From Streptomyces sp. NBC_00091 (GTDB lineage: Bacteria > Actinomycetota > Actinomycetes > Streptomycetales > Streptomycetaceae): a DNA stretch of 64,000 nt. Positions 42,671-51,836 of the stretch are shown here, in pieces. The position numbers were made by a program, and so were the translations under genes. The number at the start of each line of letters is the position of its first letter. Positions within the stretch are counted from its first letter, which is position 1. Under the pieces are notes generated by a model. It did no database searches and was not told the origin of the DNA. It was given only the letters and a program-made list of their open reading frames with translations. The stretch is from contig NZ_JAPEMA010000001.1 in the NCBI RefSeq assembly GCF_026343185.1, forward strand, positions 4,278,001 through 4,342,000, read 5' to 3'.

Positions 42671-42755
42671 CCTCAACCGCCGGCGGCTGGATTGCCCGCA
42701 GGGCAATCCAGCCTCGCCGGCGTTTGAGGCGCGGGGTCCGGGGCAGAGCCCCGGC
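42671..42755. repeat. Interspersed GC repeat, copy 2 (opposite orientation)
   Basis: CCTCAACCGCCGGCGGCTGG plus ATTGCCC pairs with GGGCAATCCAGCC and the CGCCGGCGTTTGAGG that follows, giving a 27-29-base imperfect hairpin with a 3-base loop. A second small hairpin GGGGCAGAGCCCC follows. The right half is the reverse complement of copy 1. It lies between two convergent genes and can end both. Confidence 0.75.
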
Positions 42756-42770
42756 AGCGGCGCCGCAGGC

Positions 42771-44210
42771 TCACGACAAGGCCGCCACCCGGTCCCGATA
42801 GCTCCGCACCGCCGCCGCGTCCCGGTACGGCTCCAGCCGCCGCTCGAAGTCCCGTACGTACTCCACCGCACGCACCGACCGCATCTCCATCGCCTGCTGC
42901 GCGGCCTCCGCGCCCAGCGCGCACGCCTGTTCCAGCTCGCCCAGCCCCAGCCGCGCCGTGGCCAGCACCACCCGGCAGAACAGCCGCGAGCGCGCGAACC
43001 CCGGCGCCCGCAGCTGGAGCGAGCGCTCCGCGTGCTGGGCCGAGGCCCGGTACTGCTGGAGGTCGCGGTGGCAGTGCCCGAACTCGTCCGCCAGCTGCCC
43101 TTCGTCGAACAGCCGGGCCCAGTGCGGTACGTCGTCCCCGGGCCGGGCCGCGCCCAGCGCCCGCTCGGCCCGCACCAGCGAGGCCGTCGCCGCACGCACC
43201 TCGCCCAGCACCGCGTGCCCCCGCGCCTCCGACGCGTGCAGCAGCGCCTGCACCACCGGCGGCGGGCCCGAGCCCACGCCCTGCTGGGCGACCCGGGCCA
43301 GCTGCACCGCCTCCCGGCCGTGCCCGAGGTAGACCGCCTGACGGCTCATGGTGACCAGCACGTAGGACCCGTACGGCCGGTCCCCGGCGGCCTGGGCGAG
43401 GCGCAGCGCCTGCACGAAGTACCGCTGGGCCAGCCCGTGCGCGGCGATGTCGTACGAGGTCCAGCCCGCGAGCCGGGTCAGGTCGGCGGCGGCGGAGAAC
43501 AGCCGCCGCCCGGTGGTCTCCCCGTAGGTGCCGCGCAGCATCGGCTCCGCCTCGTGCTCCAGGTACCGCACCAGGGCCTGGCGGGCGTGCCCGCCGCCGT
43601 AGGTGTGGTCCAGGGTCCGGAACAGCTCGCTCACCGACCGCAGCGCCGCGATGTCCCCGCCGGTCACCCGCTGTCCGGGCCCCCGGTCGATCTGCCGCTG
43701 CCGGGGCACCGAGGCGCGGCCCTGCGCCGGGACCCGGTTCGCGGCGGGGTCGGCGCCGCGCCCCACGCGTTCGTCGGCCCGCCCGATGAGCCAGTCCCGG
43801 CTGGGCACCACCAGACCGGCCGGGGTGAAGGCGATCTTGCGCAGCTCGGCGTGCGAGCCGGAGTCCTTGCGCCACAGCCCGCTCGCGATGTCCACGGCCT
43901 CTTCCGGGGTGGCCGCGAACTCCAGCCCCGCGTACACGGGCGCGCACGCGTCCAGGCCCAGATCCTGCGCCGACAGCCGCCGCCCGAGGCGCCGGGTGAA
44001 GACCTCCGCGATCAGCGCCGGGGTGGTGCCGCGGGGCTGCTGGCCGCGCAGCCACCGGGTCACGGAGGTTTTGTCGTACCGCAGGTCCAGACCGTGCTCC
44101 AGGCCCAGCTGGTCGACACGGCGGGCGAGCCCGGCGTTGGAGAACCCGGCTTCCGCGATCAGCGCCGCGAGCTGCCGGTTGGGGACACGCTGGGCAGGTC
44201 GATCGGTCAT
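42771..44210 (-). CDS. NsdA-like TPR transcriptional regulator
   Basis: 479 residues from the ATG at 44210. The N-terminal part (LAALIAEAGFSNAGLARRVD, then LRYDKTSVTRWLRGQQPRG; about 13-66) is a divergent helix-turn-helix typical of the NsdA family, followed by AEVFTRRLGRRLSAQDLGLD and a long TPR-like helical region (about 170-470). NsdA of S. coelicolor is a negative regulator of sporulation and antibiotic production; this one may be a paralogue, so the same role is not assured. Its end borders the GC repeat. Confidence 0.75.
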   Translation of the reverse strand: MTDRPAQRVPNRQLAALIAEAGFSNAGLARRVDQLGLEHGLDLRYDKTSVTRWLRGQQPRGTTPALIAEVFTRRLGRRLSAQDLGLDACAPVYAGLEFAATPEEAVDIASGLWRKDSGSHAELRKIAFTPAGLVVPSRDWLIGRADERVGRGADPAANRVPAQGRASVPRQRQIDRGPGQRVTGGDIAALRSVSELFRTLDHTYGGGHARQALVRYLEHEAEPMLRGTYGETTGRRLFSAAADLTRLAGWTSYDIAAHGLAQRYFVQALRLAQAAGDRPYGSYVLVTMSRQAVYLGHGREAVQLARVAQQGVGSGPPPVVQALLHASEARGHAVLGEVRAATASLVRAERALGAARPGDDVPHWARLFDEGQLADEFGHCHRDLQQYRASAQHAERSLQLRAPGFARSRLFCRVVLATARLGLGELEQACALGAEAAQQAMEMRSVRAVEYVRDFERRLEPYRDAAAVRSYRDRVAALS

Positions 44211-44383
44211 CGGCTCCACGGTTTCCGTACGTGACGGACCGGAGTCCCGGCCCTGTGAACGGCGTGAATGTAGCGGCCAACTCCGCCCACACCGCCCTCT
44301 CTGCCCCACATTCATCCGATCGTGTGCAGAATGGGTAGGGCTCTTTACGGACCGACCCACTCCGTCCGCGTACGCTGCGCCAC

Positions 44384-44668
44384 ATGACCCGTCGGCCCCC
44401 CGGGGCGCATCCCCCCGATCCGAACGCGGAGTCCACCGCCCCGCTGCCCGCTCCGGAGCTCACCGAGGCGGAGTGCCGCCGCTGCGGCACCTACATCGCG
44501 GGACTGGACGGACGCTACGCGTGCGGGGTGTGCGGCTGGGTCAACGACCACTCCGAGGGCCACCGCAGGCTGCCGAGGGCCGACGAGGACCCGGACCGGC
44601 CGCGCGCCGGGCGCAGGCGCCCCAGACAGCTCCCGGGCCCGCCGCCGCAGCCCGGACCGGGGGTCTGA
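44384..44668 (+). CDS. Small zinc-ribbon-like protein
   Basis: 94 residues. CRRCGTYIAGLDGRYACGVC gives two CxxC pairs 14 residues apart (near 31-50), a likely zinc ribbon. Both ends are Pro/Arg-rich and disordered. Unknown function; it lies between the NsdA-like gene and lipB. Confidence 0.6.
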   Translation: MTRRPPGAHPPDPNAESTAPLPAPELTEAECRRCGTYIAGLDGRYACGVCGWVNDHSEGHRRLPRADEDPDRPRAGRRRPRQLPGPPPQPGPGV

Positions 44669-44746
44669 AGGGGCGCGCGGGGGCAGCCGTACTCTTGACC
44701 GGGGTGCGATACGTGCACACAGCAGGTTCAACGAGGAGGCGCTGCG

Positions 44747-45562
44747 GTGACTGAGCTTCGGTTTGTCCATCTGGGCTTCGGGCCGGAATCCGTCGAGTAC
44801 ACCGAGGCCTGGGAAGAGCAGCGCCGGGTGCACGCGGCCCGCTTCGCGGACGAGATCGACGACACCTGCCTGATGGTGGAGCACGAGCCGGTCTACACCG
44901 CCGGCCGGCGCACCGACCCCAGCGAGCGCCCGCTCGACGGCACCCCCGTCGTCGACGTGGACCGCGGCGGCAAGATCACCTGGCACGGCCCGGGCCAGCT
45001 CGTCGGCTACCCGATCATGAAGCTGCCCCGCCCGGTGGACGTCGTCGCCCACGTGCGCCGCCTCGAAGAGGCCCTGATCCGCACCGCGGCCGAGTTCGGC
45101 CTGGAGACCACCCGCGTCGAGGGCCGCTCGGGGGTCTGGGTGCTCGGCGACCCGATCCAGGAGCGTCCGAAGACCGGCGGACTCACCCTCGACCTCGCCG
45201 TGCCTGCGGTGGACCCGCGCACCGGCGACGACGAGTTCGACGCCCGGCTCCACGGCCCCGAGTACGCCCCGTCCAACGCCGGCCAGCGCCGCGAGGACCG
45301 CAAGCTCGCCGCCATCGGCATCCGCGTCGCCAAGGGCGTCACGATGCACGGCTTCGCGATCAACGTGAACCCCGACAACGTCTGGTTCGACCGGATCATC
45401 CCCTGTGGGATCCGGGACGCCGGTGTGACCTCGCTCTCGTACGAGCTGGGGCGCGAGGTCACCATCGCCGAGGTGCTGCCGGTCGTCGAACGCCACCTGA
45501 AGGACGTGCTGGAGCACGCGGAGCTGAAGCCCCGCGACATAGAGCCCGCGGCGGCCGGCTAG
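44747..45562 (+). CDS. lipB: Octanoyltransferase LipB
   Basis: 271 residues from a GTG after GAGGAGG. Moves the octanoyl group from acyl carrier protein to the lipoyl domains of 2-oxo acid dehydrogenases and the glycine cleavage H protein. Visible features: [18 protein letters not shown] (about 74-91), [17 protein letters not shown] with the catalytic Lys, and [14 protein letters not shown] with the acyl-forming Cys. The order lipB-lipA with 109 bp between them is standard. Its main substrate, the E2 protein, is encoded at 58167. Confidence 0.97.
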   Translation: MTELRFVHLGFGPESVEYTEAWEEQRRVHAARFADEIDDTCLMVEHEPVYTAGRRTDPSERPLDGTPVVDVDRGGKITWHGPGQLVGYPIMKLPRPVDVVAHVRRLEEALIRTAAEFGLETTRVEGRSGVWVLGDPIQERPKTGGLTLDLAVPAVDPRTGDDEFDARLHGPEYAPSNAGQRREDRKLAAIGIRVAKGVTMHGFAINVNPDNVWFDRIIPCGIRDAGVTSLSYELGREVTIAEVLPVVERHLKDVLEHAELKPRDIEPAAAG

Positions 45563-45671
45563 CGGGCGGGGAATGGGTCCGGCCCCCCGCAGGTTGGCCG
45601 GACGTAAGAGCGTACGAATTACGGGCGTACCCTGGTGGGCGCCGAAGAATCGAAGTCACAGGGAGCCGGTC

Positions 45672-46619
45672 GTGTCCGCAGTCGCACCCGACGGACGCAA
45701 GATGCTGCGCCTCGAGGTCCGTAACGCCCAGACCCCCATCGAGCGCAAGCCCGAGTGGATCAAGACCCGGGCGAAGATGGGCCCCGAGTACACCAAGATG
45801 CAGGCCCTGGTGAAGGGCGAAGGACTGCACACGGTGTGCCAGGAAGCCGGCTGTCCGAACATCTACGAATGCTGGGAGGACCGCGAGGCCACCTTCCTCA
45901 TCGGTGGCGACCAGTGCACCCGGCGCTGTGACTTCTGCCAGATCGACACGGGCAAGCCCGAGGCCCTGGACCGGGACGAGCCCCGCCGCGTCGGCGAGTC
46001 CGTGGTCACGATGGACCTGAACTACGCCACCATCACCGGCGTCGCCCGCGACGACCTGGCGGACGGCGGCGCGTGGCTGTACGCGGAGACCGTGCGCCAG
46101 ATCCACCAGCAGACGGCGGGCCGCGAGGCCGGCCACACCAAGGTCGAGCTGCTGGCCCCCGACTTCAACGCGGTCCCGGAGCTGCTGGAGGAGGTCTTCG
46201 CCTCCCGCCCCGAGGTCTTCGCGCACAACGTCGAGACGGTGCCCCGGATCTTCAAGCGGATCCGCCCCGGCTTCCGCTACGAGCGCTCCCTCGAGGTGAT
46301 CACCAAGGCGCGCGCGTACGGCCTGGTCACCAAGTCGAACCTGATCCTCGGCATGGGCGAGGAGCGCGAGGAGGTCAGCCAGGCGCTGAAGGACCTCCAC
46401 GAGGCGGGCTGCGAGCTCATCACCATCACCCAGTACCTGCGGCCCTCGCCGCGGCACCACCCCGTGGAGCGCTGGGTGAAGCCGGCCGAGTTCGTCGAGC
46501 TGGCGAAGGAGGCCGAGGAGATCGGCTTCTCCGGTGTGATGTCCGGCCCGCTGGTCCGGTCCTCGTACCGGGCGGGTCGCCTCTACACGCAGGCGATGGA
46601 GAAGCGCGCGGCGGTCTGA
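45672..46619 (+). CDS. lipA: Lipoyl synthase LipA
   Basis: 315 residues from a GTG at 45672 preceded by GGGAG. A radical SAM enzyme that inserts two sulfurs into protein-bound octanoyl groups. The auxiliary cluster motif [12 protein letters not shown] (CX4CX5C) is followed by the radical SAM motif [10 protein letters not shown] (CX3CX2C), then the usual SxxxR end ([11 protein letters not shown]). Completes lipoyl assembly started by LipB. Confidence 0.97.
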   Translation: MSAVAPDGRKMLRLEVRNAQTPIERKPEWIKTRAKMGPEYTKMQALVKGEGLHTVCQEAGCPNIYECWEDREATFLIGGDQCTRRCDFCQIDTGKPEALDRDEPRRVGESVVTMDLNYATITGVARDDLADGGAWLYAETVRQIHQQTAGREAGHTKVELLAPDFNAVPELLEEVFASRPEVFAHNVETVPRIFKRIRPGFRYERSLEVITKARAYGLVTKSNLILGMGEEREEVSQALKDLHEAGCELITITQYLRPSPRHHPVERWVKPAEFVELAKEAEEIGFSGVMSGPLVRSSYRAGRLYTQAMEKRAAV

Positions 46620-46859
46620 CGCAGCCGTCTGACTCTGTGTGCGTGTGAACTCACGCACAATACTTACCAATCAGTAACACCGCATCGACGCGGCCCCTAG
46701 GCTCTTTTTGTGAGAGGAGTCCGGCGGGCCGCGTCTGTGTTTGCAACGTGTCCATCACATTTGACCGACCGGTCATGCCCTGGTAACACCAGTCAGTGAC
46801 GCTGGATCCACGCACCGCACACGCCATCGATGCGAGCACCGAGAGTAGGGGTCGACATC
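46620..46859. other. 240-bp intergenic region after lipA, rich in small palindromes
   Basis: No gene with a clear start was found. TTAC-CAATCA-GTAA (46667-46680 region), GACCGACCGGTC and CTGGTAACACCAG are visible, followed by the next small gene. They may be operators or a leader structure; no factor can be named. GGCCCC...GGGCC near 46700 could end lipA. Confidence 0.4.
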
Positions 46860-47057
46860 ATGCAGGCCGCGCCAGTCCGCGCCATCGCCATTCCGTCCTT
46901 CAGTGAGGCCTTCCGCGGCCTCGAATCGCTGCTCATGAGCGGTGCCCGGCGCAATGCCTGGACGGCCGTCCTGGAGGATCGCCGCAGGGCCAAGGACCGG
47001 GTGGAAACCGAGCACGTACTCGAGGCCGCGGCTACCCGGACCCCGCAGGACACGTAA
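46860..47057 (+). CDS. Small conserved protein between lipA and DUF4191
   Basis: 65 residues from the ATG at 46860. Helical, with SFSEAFRGLESLLMSGARRN and RRRAKDRVETEHVLEA. A gene of this type stands between lipA and the DUF4191 gene in Streptomyces as I remember it, which supports its reality. Function unknown. Confidence 0.6.
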   Translation: MQAAPVRAIAIPSFSEAFRGLESLLMSGARRNAWTAVLEDRRRAKDRVETEHVLEAAATRTPQDT

Positions 47058-47067
47058 ACTTCGCCTT

Positions 47068-47763
47068 ATGGCGAGGAAGTCAAACGCAGAGACTGCTGCG
47101 AACCCCGGGCGACTGAAGCAGATCGCCCTGACGTACAAGATGACGCGCAAGGCCGACCCGAAGGTCGGTCTGATCGTCGCGGGCGTGGGAATCGTCACCT
47201 TCGGTGTCTTTCTTGCGATCGGCTTCCTGATCGACCACCCGGTCTACCTGGGCATCCTGGGCTTCCTGGTGGCGTTCCTCGCGATGGCGATCGTCTTCGG
47301 ACGACGGGCCGAGCGGGCTGCCTTCGGGCAGATGGAGGGGCAGCCGGGCGCTGCCGCGGCCGTACTGGACAACGTGGGACGGGGCTGGTCGACCACCCCG
47401 GCCGTCGCGATGAACCGGAACCAGGACATCGTCCACCGGGCCGTCGGCAAGGCGGGCGTGGTCCTGATCGCCGAGGGCAACCCGAACCGGGTCAAGACCC
47501 TGCTCGCGGCCGAGAAGAAGAAGCTGGCCCGGATCATGCCCGACATCCCGGTCCACGACTTCATCGTGGGCACCGGCGAGGGCGAGGTGCCGCTCAAGAA
47601 GGTCCGTACGACGCTGCTGAAGCTGCCGCGCGTCCTGGCCGGACCGCAGATCACGCAGGTCAACGACAAGCTCCGGGCCATGGGTGACCTCATGAGCAAC
47701 ATGCCGGTGCCAAAGGGCCCGATGCCTGGCGGGCGGGGCATGCGAGGTCAGCGACCGCGATGA
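47068..47763 (+). CDS. DUF4191 membrane protein
   Basis: 231 residues from the ATG at 47068. A -10-like TAAACT ends 7 bases before the ATG, so the transcript is probably leaderless. Two membrane helices (VGLIVAGVGIVTFGVFLAIG; YLGILGFLVAFLAMAIVFG) follow a basic N-terminus. The rest is cytoplasmic: RNQDIVHRAVGKAGVVLIAE and MPDIPVHDFIVGTGEG. A conserved actinobacterial family of unknown role beside lipA and glnA. Its last 74 bases are overlapped on the other strand by the recombinase frame. Confidence 0.85.
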   Translation: MARKSNAETAANPGRLKQIALTYKMTRKADPKVGLIVAGVGIVTFGVFLAIGFLIDHPVYLGILGFLVAFLAMAIVFGRRAERAAFGQMEGQPGAAAAVLDNVGRGWSTTPAVAMNRNQDIVHRAVGKAGVVLIAEGNPNRVKTLLAAEKKKLARIMPDIPVHDFIVGTGEGEVPLKKVRTTLLKLPRVLAGPQITQVNDKLRAMGDLMSNMPVPKGPMPGGRGMRGQRPR

Positions 47764-49423
47764 CCGCATCGGAAGTGACCTGCGCGGTCATTTCCATGGC
47801 GGGCAAGGGGTGAGGCTTCGTTGGAGGGGTGCCTTGGCACCCCTCCAACGCGTTCATGAGAGCTTCCCACAGGCCTGAGTCCGTCCAGCGCCGCCAATGG
47901 CCGCGCAACCCCGTGGAGCCGTGTTTGGCATCCAGCTCTGCCCATCGTGCATCCGTCCTCGCCTTTTCCAAGAAGGCTTCCAGCACGGTGCGGGGCGCCA
48001 GGCCACCCTTCTGACGAGCAACCGTCGCCCCCCTGGGGAACAGCTTCATGCCGGTCAGACGGGACCAGACTTCGTCGGTCACCATCGGGACCAACCTGCC
48101 CTCCCGGCGGAACCACTCGGCAACGGGACAGACCAGACCTCGCCGCATGGGTGGTGGAGGTCCCGTCATCTTGATCCGGACATCGAGAAGGGCCATCACC
48201 TCTCGCTGTCGCTCCCGAGCCAGGTCCGTCAAGCGCTCATCTCCAAGAAGCGTGCAGATTTTCTCCCACGCCCATGCGTCGACGCTGGTGGCATAGATCT
48301 GCGGGCAGGAGCAGACCGGGGCGCCGGCGTACGAGGCTCGCTTCCCCGCGCAGACATAGTGGGGCGACTTCTCGCCGGCCGGACTGCCACCGACATAGTG
48401 CTTTCCGCATGGGCTCACAATGCGCCCGCTGAGCGTGTAGCAGTTCCACAGAACGGGCGGTGCCTTTGGCTGCCGTGCGACCGCGCCCCGGAGCTCGACG
48501 ACTTCGGGCTCTGTGAAGACGGGATCGAGCGGGATCACCAGGCTCTCTCCCCAAACGGGAGCGCCGTCCGGCCCGGTCTCGGCCCGGAATGGCTTTCGGA
48601 AGACGAAGCGGGCACTCAGCAAGTCCTCGTCCATGAGCCGCGCCCTGATATTGGCCTCGCTCCAGGGCTTGCCTGATCGCGTGCGGAACCCCTCGCGGTT
48701 CAGGGTCAGTGCGACGCGGCCCCACCTGCCGTGTTCTTCGACGGCGAGCTGCCTCGCCCGGCGCAAGGCCGGTGCCTCGTGGCGCGTGGTGCAGGGGCCG
48801 GACGGTGAGCAGTTGTCTCCGCCGTCGCAGTCGTCGAGCACCAGGCGTTGCTCGCCCCGGCTGCCCACATTGAGGATGCGGTAGCCGTATCGCGGTGTCC
48901 CTCCGGGGTGGCCTCCTTCTGCGGCCTTCTCCTGGATGCCGCCCTGGGTGCGGCTCCGGATGTTCCTGTGCTCCTGGATGGCGTACTGCGCGCCCTGCTG
49001 CAGTCGTGAACGCCCGGCGCCGGTCGAAGTGTCGTAGTCCTCGTTGGCGACGGCCACGAGAATGCCCAGACCTTCGAGTTCCGAGAGCCAGTGCCAGAAG
49101 GACGGCCCGGTACGGCCGATTGCCCTCGTCTCGTGTACGACGACCATGTCGAAGGGCCGCGGGCTCTGTCTGGCATCGGCCATCAGACGTTTGAGTGCGT
49201 CCCGCGCGTGCGCCCCGAGGGTGCCGCTGACGCCCTGATCGATGTACGTGCCTACGTGCGCCCAGCCCTTCGCCGCGATGTAGCGAGAGGTGTTTCTGCC
49301 GGTATAGGCAATTCCGTACCCCTTGGTTTGCGACCGAGTGGACACGCGCAGGTAGTCGACGGCGCGCAGGGCGTCGTCGGTCCGAGCTGCGGTGCCGTTC
49401 GCAGGCGTGCGAGCCTTGCCCAT
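47690..49423 (-). CDS. Serine recombinase with transposase-like C-terminus (chimeric)
   Basis: 577 residues from the ATG at 49423 after GGGAGG. Residues about 18-165 form a resolvase/invertase domain (VDYLRVSTRSQTKGYGI with the catalytic Ser; VVHETRAIGRTG). The recombinase DNA-binding domain is at about 170-300. A zinc-ribbon-like segment is at about 325-400 (IVSPCGKHY, HYVCAG, CSCPQI), with the first Cys of the usual CxxC replaced by Ser. Residues about 438-529 instead resemble the N-terminal domain of IS5/IS402-type transposases (TDEVWSRLTGMKLF, RTVLEAFLEKARTDARWAEL, WRRWTDSGLWEAL). The last 50 residues come from the hairpin at 47819 and the antisense of the DUF4191 gene, so the end is not native. 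Activity is doubtful. Confidence 0.72.
   Translation of the reverse strand: MGKARTPANGTAARTDDALRAVDYLRVSTRSQTKGYGIAYTGRNTSRYIAAKGWAHVGTYIDQGVSGTLGAHARDALKRLMADARQSPRPFDMVVVHETRAIGRTGPSFWHWLSELEGLGILVAVANEDYDTSTGAGRSRLQQGAQYAIQEHRNIRSRTQGGIQEKAAEGGHPGGTPRYGYRILNVGSRGEQRLVLDDCDGGDNCSPSGPCTTRHEAPALRRARQLAVEEHGRWGRVALTLNREGFRTRSGKPWSEANIRARLMDEDLLSARFVFRKPFRAETGPDGAPVWGESLVIPLDPVFTEPEVVELRGAVARQPKAPPVLWNCYTLSGRIVSPCGKHYVGGSPAGEKSPHYVCAGKRASYAGAPVCSCPQIYATSVDAWAWEKICTLLGDERLTDLARERQREVMALLDVRIKMTGPPPPMRRGLVCPVAEWFRREGRLVPMVTDEVWSRLTGMKLFPRGATVARQKGGLAPRTVLEAFLEKARTDARWAELDAKHGSTGLRGHWRRWTDSGLWEALMNALEGCQGTPPTKPHPLPAMEMTAQVTSDAVIAVADLACPARQASGPLAPACCS
47819..47850. terminator. Hairpin at the DUF4191 3' end, inside the recombinase frame
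   Basis: A perfect 15-bp stem CGTTGGAGGGGTGCC / GGCACCCCTCCAACG with a TT centre, 55 bp past the DUF4191 stop. It fits a terminator for DUF4191. It also lies in the coding sequence of the recombinase tail, marking where the inserted sequence meets the old locus. Confidence 0.7.
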
Positions 49424-49596
49424 GTCAGTCCTCCCAGACTGGCCAGACCCCGGGGTGTTGGCGCACGCCCGGGGTCGCTCATGTGCCTGCAGGCTAGGAA
49501 GCACGATCCGTGATTGGCGGCCTCGCGCTGGGAATCTTCCTCCCATGGGGGGCTTCTTCCGGGAAGCTTGGATATGGATTGCATACAGGCATGAAA

Positions 49597-49626
49597 ATGC
49601 CCCCGAGCCGAGCGCTTCGGGGGCAT
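49597..49626 (-). terminator. RDD gene terminator
   Basis: A 10-bp stem ATGCCCCCGA / TCGGGGGCAT with a 10-base loop, followed by a short T-run on the minus strand, 21 bp past the RDD stop. Confidence 0.75.
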
Positions 49627-49647
49627 CCCATGCGAGGGGCCTGGCGG

Positions 49648-50115
49648 CTAGATCCTGACCTGGACCGCGCCCGCCAGCCGGTCGTGCAGTCCGCGCCCGT
49701 CCCGGTCCCAGATCAGCGCCGGGATGGCGAGGACGAGCAGCGCGGTGCGGAGCAGTACGCGGAGGACGCCGAGACGGCCGCCGCTCTGCGCGATCACCCG
49801 GAGTCCGAGGATCCGCTTGCCGGGGGTGAATCCCACGGTGCTCACGGTCAGGAGGGTCAGAGCAACGAACAGCCCGAGCGTCCAGTTCCCGGTGGCGGCC
49901 AGGTCGCCGTGCGTGATGAGCCCGTATGCGATCAGCTGGCAGCCGATCCAGTCGATGGCGACGGCCCCGAGCCGGCGCCCGAAACGGGCCACGGAGCCGG
50001 GCCCCGACTGGGGCAGGCCGAGCTGCTGGCCCGGATAGCCGAAGTCGACGCCCATCTCCTCGGCTGCCGCGCGGGGGCCGGAGAGCCAGGAACCGATTGC
50101 TTGCCTGTTGTCCAC
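49648..50115 (-). CDS. RDD family membrane protein
   Basis: 155 residues from a GTG at 50115. The family name residues are seen: VARFGRRLGAVAIDWIGCQL (RxxA...DW), then membrane helices (LGLFVALTLLTVSTVGF; VLLRTALLVLAIPALIWD) and the end GRGLHDRLAGAVQV. Function unknown. Divergent from glnA. In Streptomyces as I remember it, this gene converges with DUF4191; here the recombinase sits between them. Confidence 0.85.
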   Translation of the reverse strand: MDNRQAIGSWLSGPRAAAEEMGVDFGYPGQQLGLPQSGPGSVARFGRRLGAVAIDWIGCQLIAYGLITHGDLAATGNWTLGLFVALTLLTVSTVGFTPGKRILGLRVIAQSGGRLGVLRVLLRTALLVLAIPALIWDRDGRGLHDRLAGAVQVRI

Positions 50116-50163
50116 TCCACCACGGTACCGGTGGTCCTCCACGGGACCTGGACCGGACCCTGG

Positions 50164-50201
50164 TTAACTTGTGCGAAACAAATGGGTCATGCTTGGGAAA
50201 T
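50164..50201 (+). promoter_or_regulatory. GlnR operator of glnA
   Basis: TTAAC-6-GAAAC-6-GTCAT-6-GAAAT, with exact 6-bp spacers, is a close match to the GlnR consensus. A -10-like TATAAA is at 50256-50261, 39 bp before the start codon. Confidence 0.85.
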
Positions 50202-50299
50202 CCCGTCTGCTTATGGTCGGGTCAGCGTGCGGCACCGCACTGACGCGCCACGAGCTATAAAGCCCGTCCCTGCCCCGGGCCGGGAGTAGGAGGAGTTGG

Positions 50300-51709
50300 A
50301 TGTTCCAGAACGCCGACGAAGTGAAGCAGTACATCGAGGAGAACGACGTCAAGTTCGTCGACGTCCGCTTCTGCGACCTGCCTGGTGTGATGCAGCACTT
50401 CACCATCCCGGGGCGCGCGTTCGACCCGAACGAGGAGCTCGCCTTCGACGGCTCCTCGATCCGCGGCTTCCAGGCGATCCACGAGTCCGACATGGCGCTG
50501 CGTGCCGACATCAGCACCGCGCGTCTGGACCCGTTCCGCAAGGACAAGACGCTCAACATCAACTTCTTCATCCACGACCCGATCACGGGCGAGGCCTACA
50601 GCCGCGACCCGCGCAACATCGCGAAGAAGGCCGAGGCGTACCTCGCCTCCACCGGCATCGCCGACACCGCGTACTTCGGCCCCGAGGCCGAGTTCTACGT
50701 GTTCGACAGCGTGCGCTTCGCGACCACGGCGAACGAGAGCTTCTACCACATCGACTCCGAGGCCGGCGCCTGGAACACCGGCTCCGAGGAGAACAACCGT
50801 GGTTACAAGGTCCGCTACAAGGGTGGTTACTTCCCCGTAGCCCCGGTCGACCACTTCGCCGACCTGCGCGCCGAGATCTCCCTCGAGCTGGACGCCCAGG
50901 GCCTCCAGGTCGAGCGTCAGCACCACGAGGTCGGCACCGGTGGCCAGGCCGAGATCAACTACAAGTTCAACACGCTGCTCGCCGCGGCCGACGACCTGAT
51001 GCTCTTCAAGTACATCGTGAAGAACGTCGCCTGGCGCAACGGCAAGACCGCGACCTTCATGCCGAAGCCGATCTTCGGTGACAACGGCTCGGGCATGCAC
51101 GTGCACCAGTCGCTGTGGGCGAACGGCGACCCGCTGTTCTACGACGAGGCCGGCTACGCGGGCCTGTCGGACACCGCGCGCTACTACATCGGCGGCATCC
51201 TCAAGCACGCCCCGTCGCTGCTGGCGTTCACCAACCCGACGGTGAACTCCTACCACCGCCTGGTGCCGGGCTTCGAGGCGCCGGTCAACATGGTGTACTC
51301 GCAGCGCAACCGCTCCGCCGCGATGCGCATCCCGATCACGGGCTCGAACCCGAAGGCCAAGCGCGTCGAGTTCCGCGCCCCGGACCCGTCCTCGAACCCG
51401 TACCTCGCCTTCGCGGCGCTGCTGCTCGCGGGCCTCGACGGCGTCAAGAACAAGATCGAGCCGATGGAGCCGATCGACAAGGACCTCTACGAGCTCTCGC
51501 CCGACGAGCACGCGAGCGTCCCGCAGGTCCCGACCAGCCTCGAGGACGTCCTCAAGGCCCTGGAGGAGGACCACGAGTACCTCCTCGCCGGCGGTGTCTT
51601 CACCCCGGACCTGATCGAGACCTGGATCGACTACAAGCGCACGCACGAGATCGCCCCGATCGCGCAGCGTCCGCACCCGCACGAGTTCGAGCTTTACTTC
51701 GACCTGTAA
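50300..51709 (+). CDS. glnA: Glutamine synthetase type I
   Basis: 469 residues after GGAGGAG. The dodecameric enzyme that makes glutamine from glutamate, ammonia and ATP. Motifs: [11 protein letters not shown] (DGSS), [11 protein letters not shown] (metal Glu), [28 protein letters not shown], and RSAAMRIPI with [16 protein letters not shown]. The tyrosine in [11 protein letters not shown] is the site adenylylated by GlnE in this family, so activity is likely controlled after translation as well as by GlnR. Confidence 0.98.
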   Translation: MFQNADEVKQYIEENDVKFVDVRFCDLPGVMQHFTIPGRAFDPNEELAFDGSSIRGFQAIHESDMALRADISTARLDPFRKDKTLNINFFIHDPITGEAYSRDPRNIAKKAEAYLASTGIADTAYFGPEAEFYVFDSVRFATTANESFYHIDSEAGAWNTGSEENNRGYKVRYKGGYFPVAPVDHFADLRAEISLELDAQGLQVERQHHEVGTGGQAEINYKFNTLLAAADDLMLFKYIVKNVAWRNGKTATFMPKPIFGDNGSGMHVHQSLWANGDPLFYDEAGYAGLSDTARYYIGGILKHAPSLLAFTNPTVNSYHRLVPGFEAPVNMVYSQRNRSAAMRIPITGSNPKAKRVEFRAPDPSSNPYLAFAALLLAGLDGVKNKIEPMEPIDKDLYELSPDEHASVPQVPTSLEDVLKALEEDHEYLLAGGVFTPDLIETWIDYKRTHEIAPIAQRPHPHEFELYFDL

Positions 51710-51732
51710 AACCCCAGGTCACAGCAGTACAG

Positions 51733-51774
51733 AAGGCCCCCTGCCGCTCTCTTCCGAGAGCAGCGGGGGGCCTT
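51733..51774 (+). terminator. glnA terminator
   Basis: AAGGCCCCCTGC-CGCTCT pairs with AGAGCAGCGGGGGGCCTT across TTCC; about 17 pairs, 24 bp past the stop. Confidence 0.88.
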
Positions 51775-51836
51775 CCCTGCTTACATGGAAAGAGGGGGAA
51801 ATCCCTTTGCCCACGTAAGTTCGGAGGTGCATGGAA

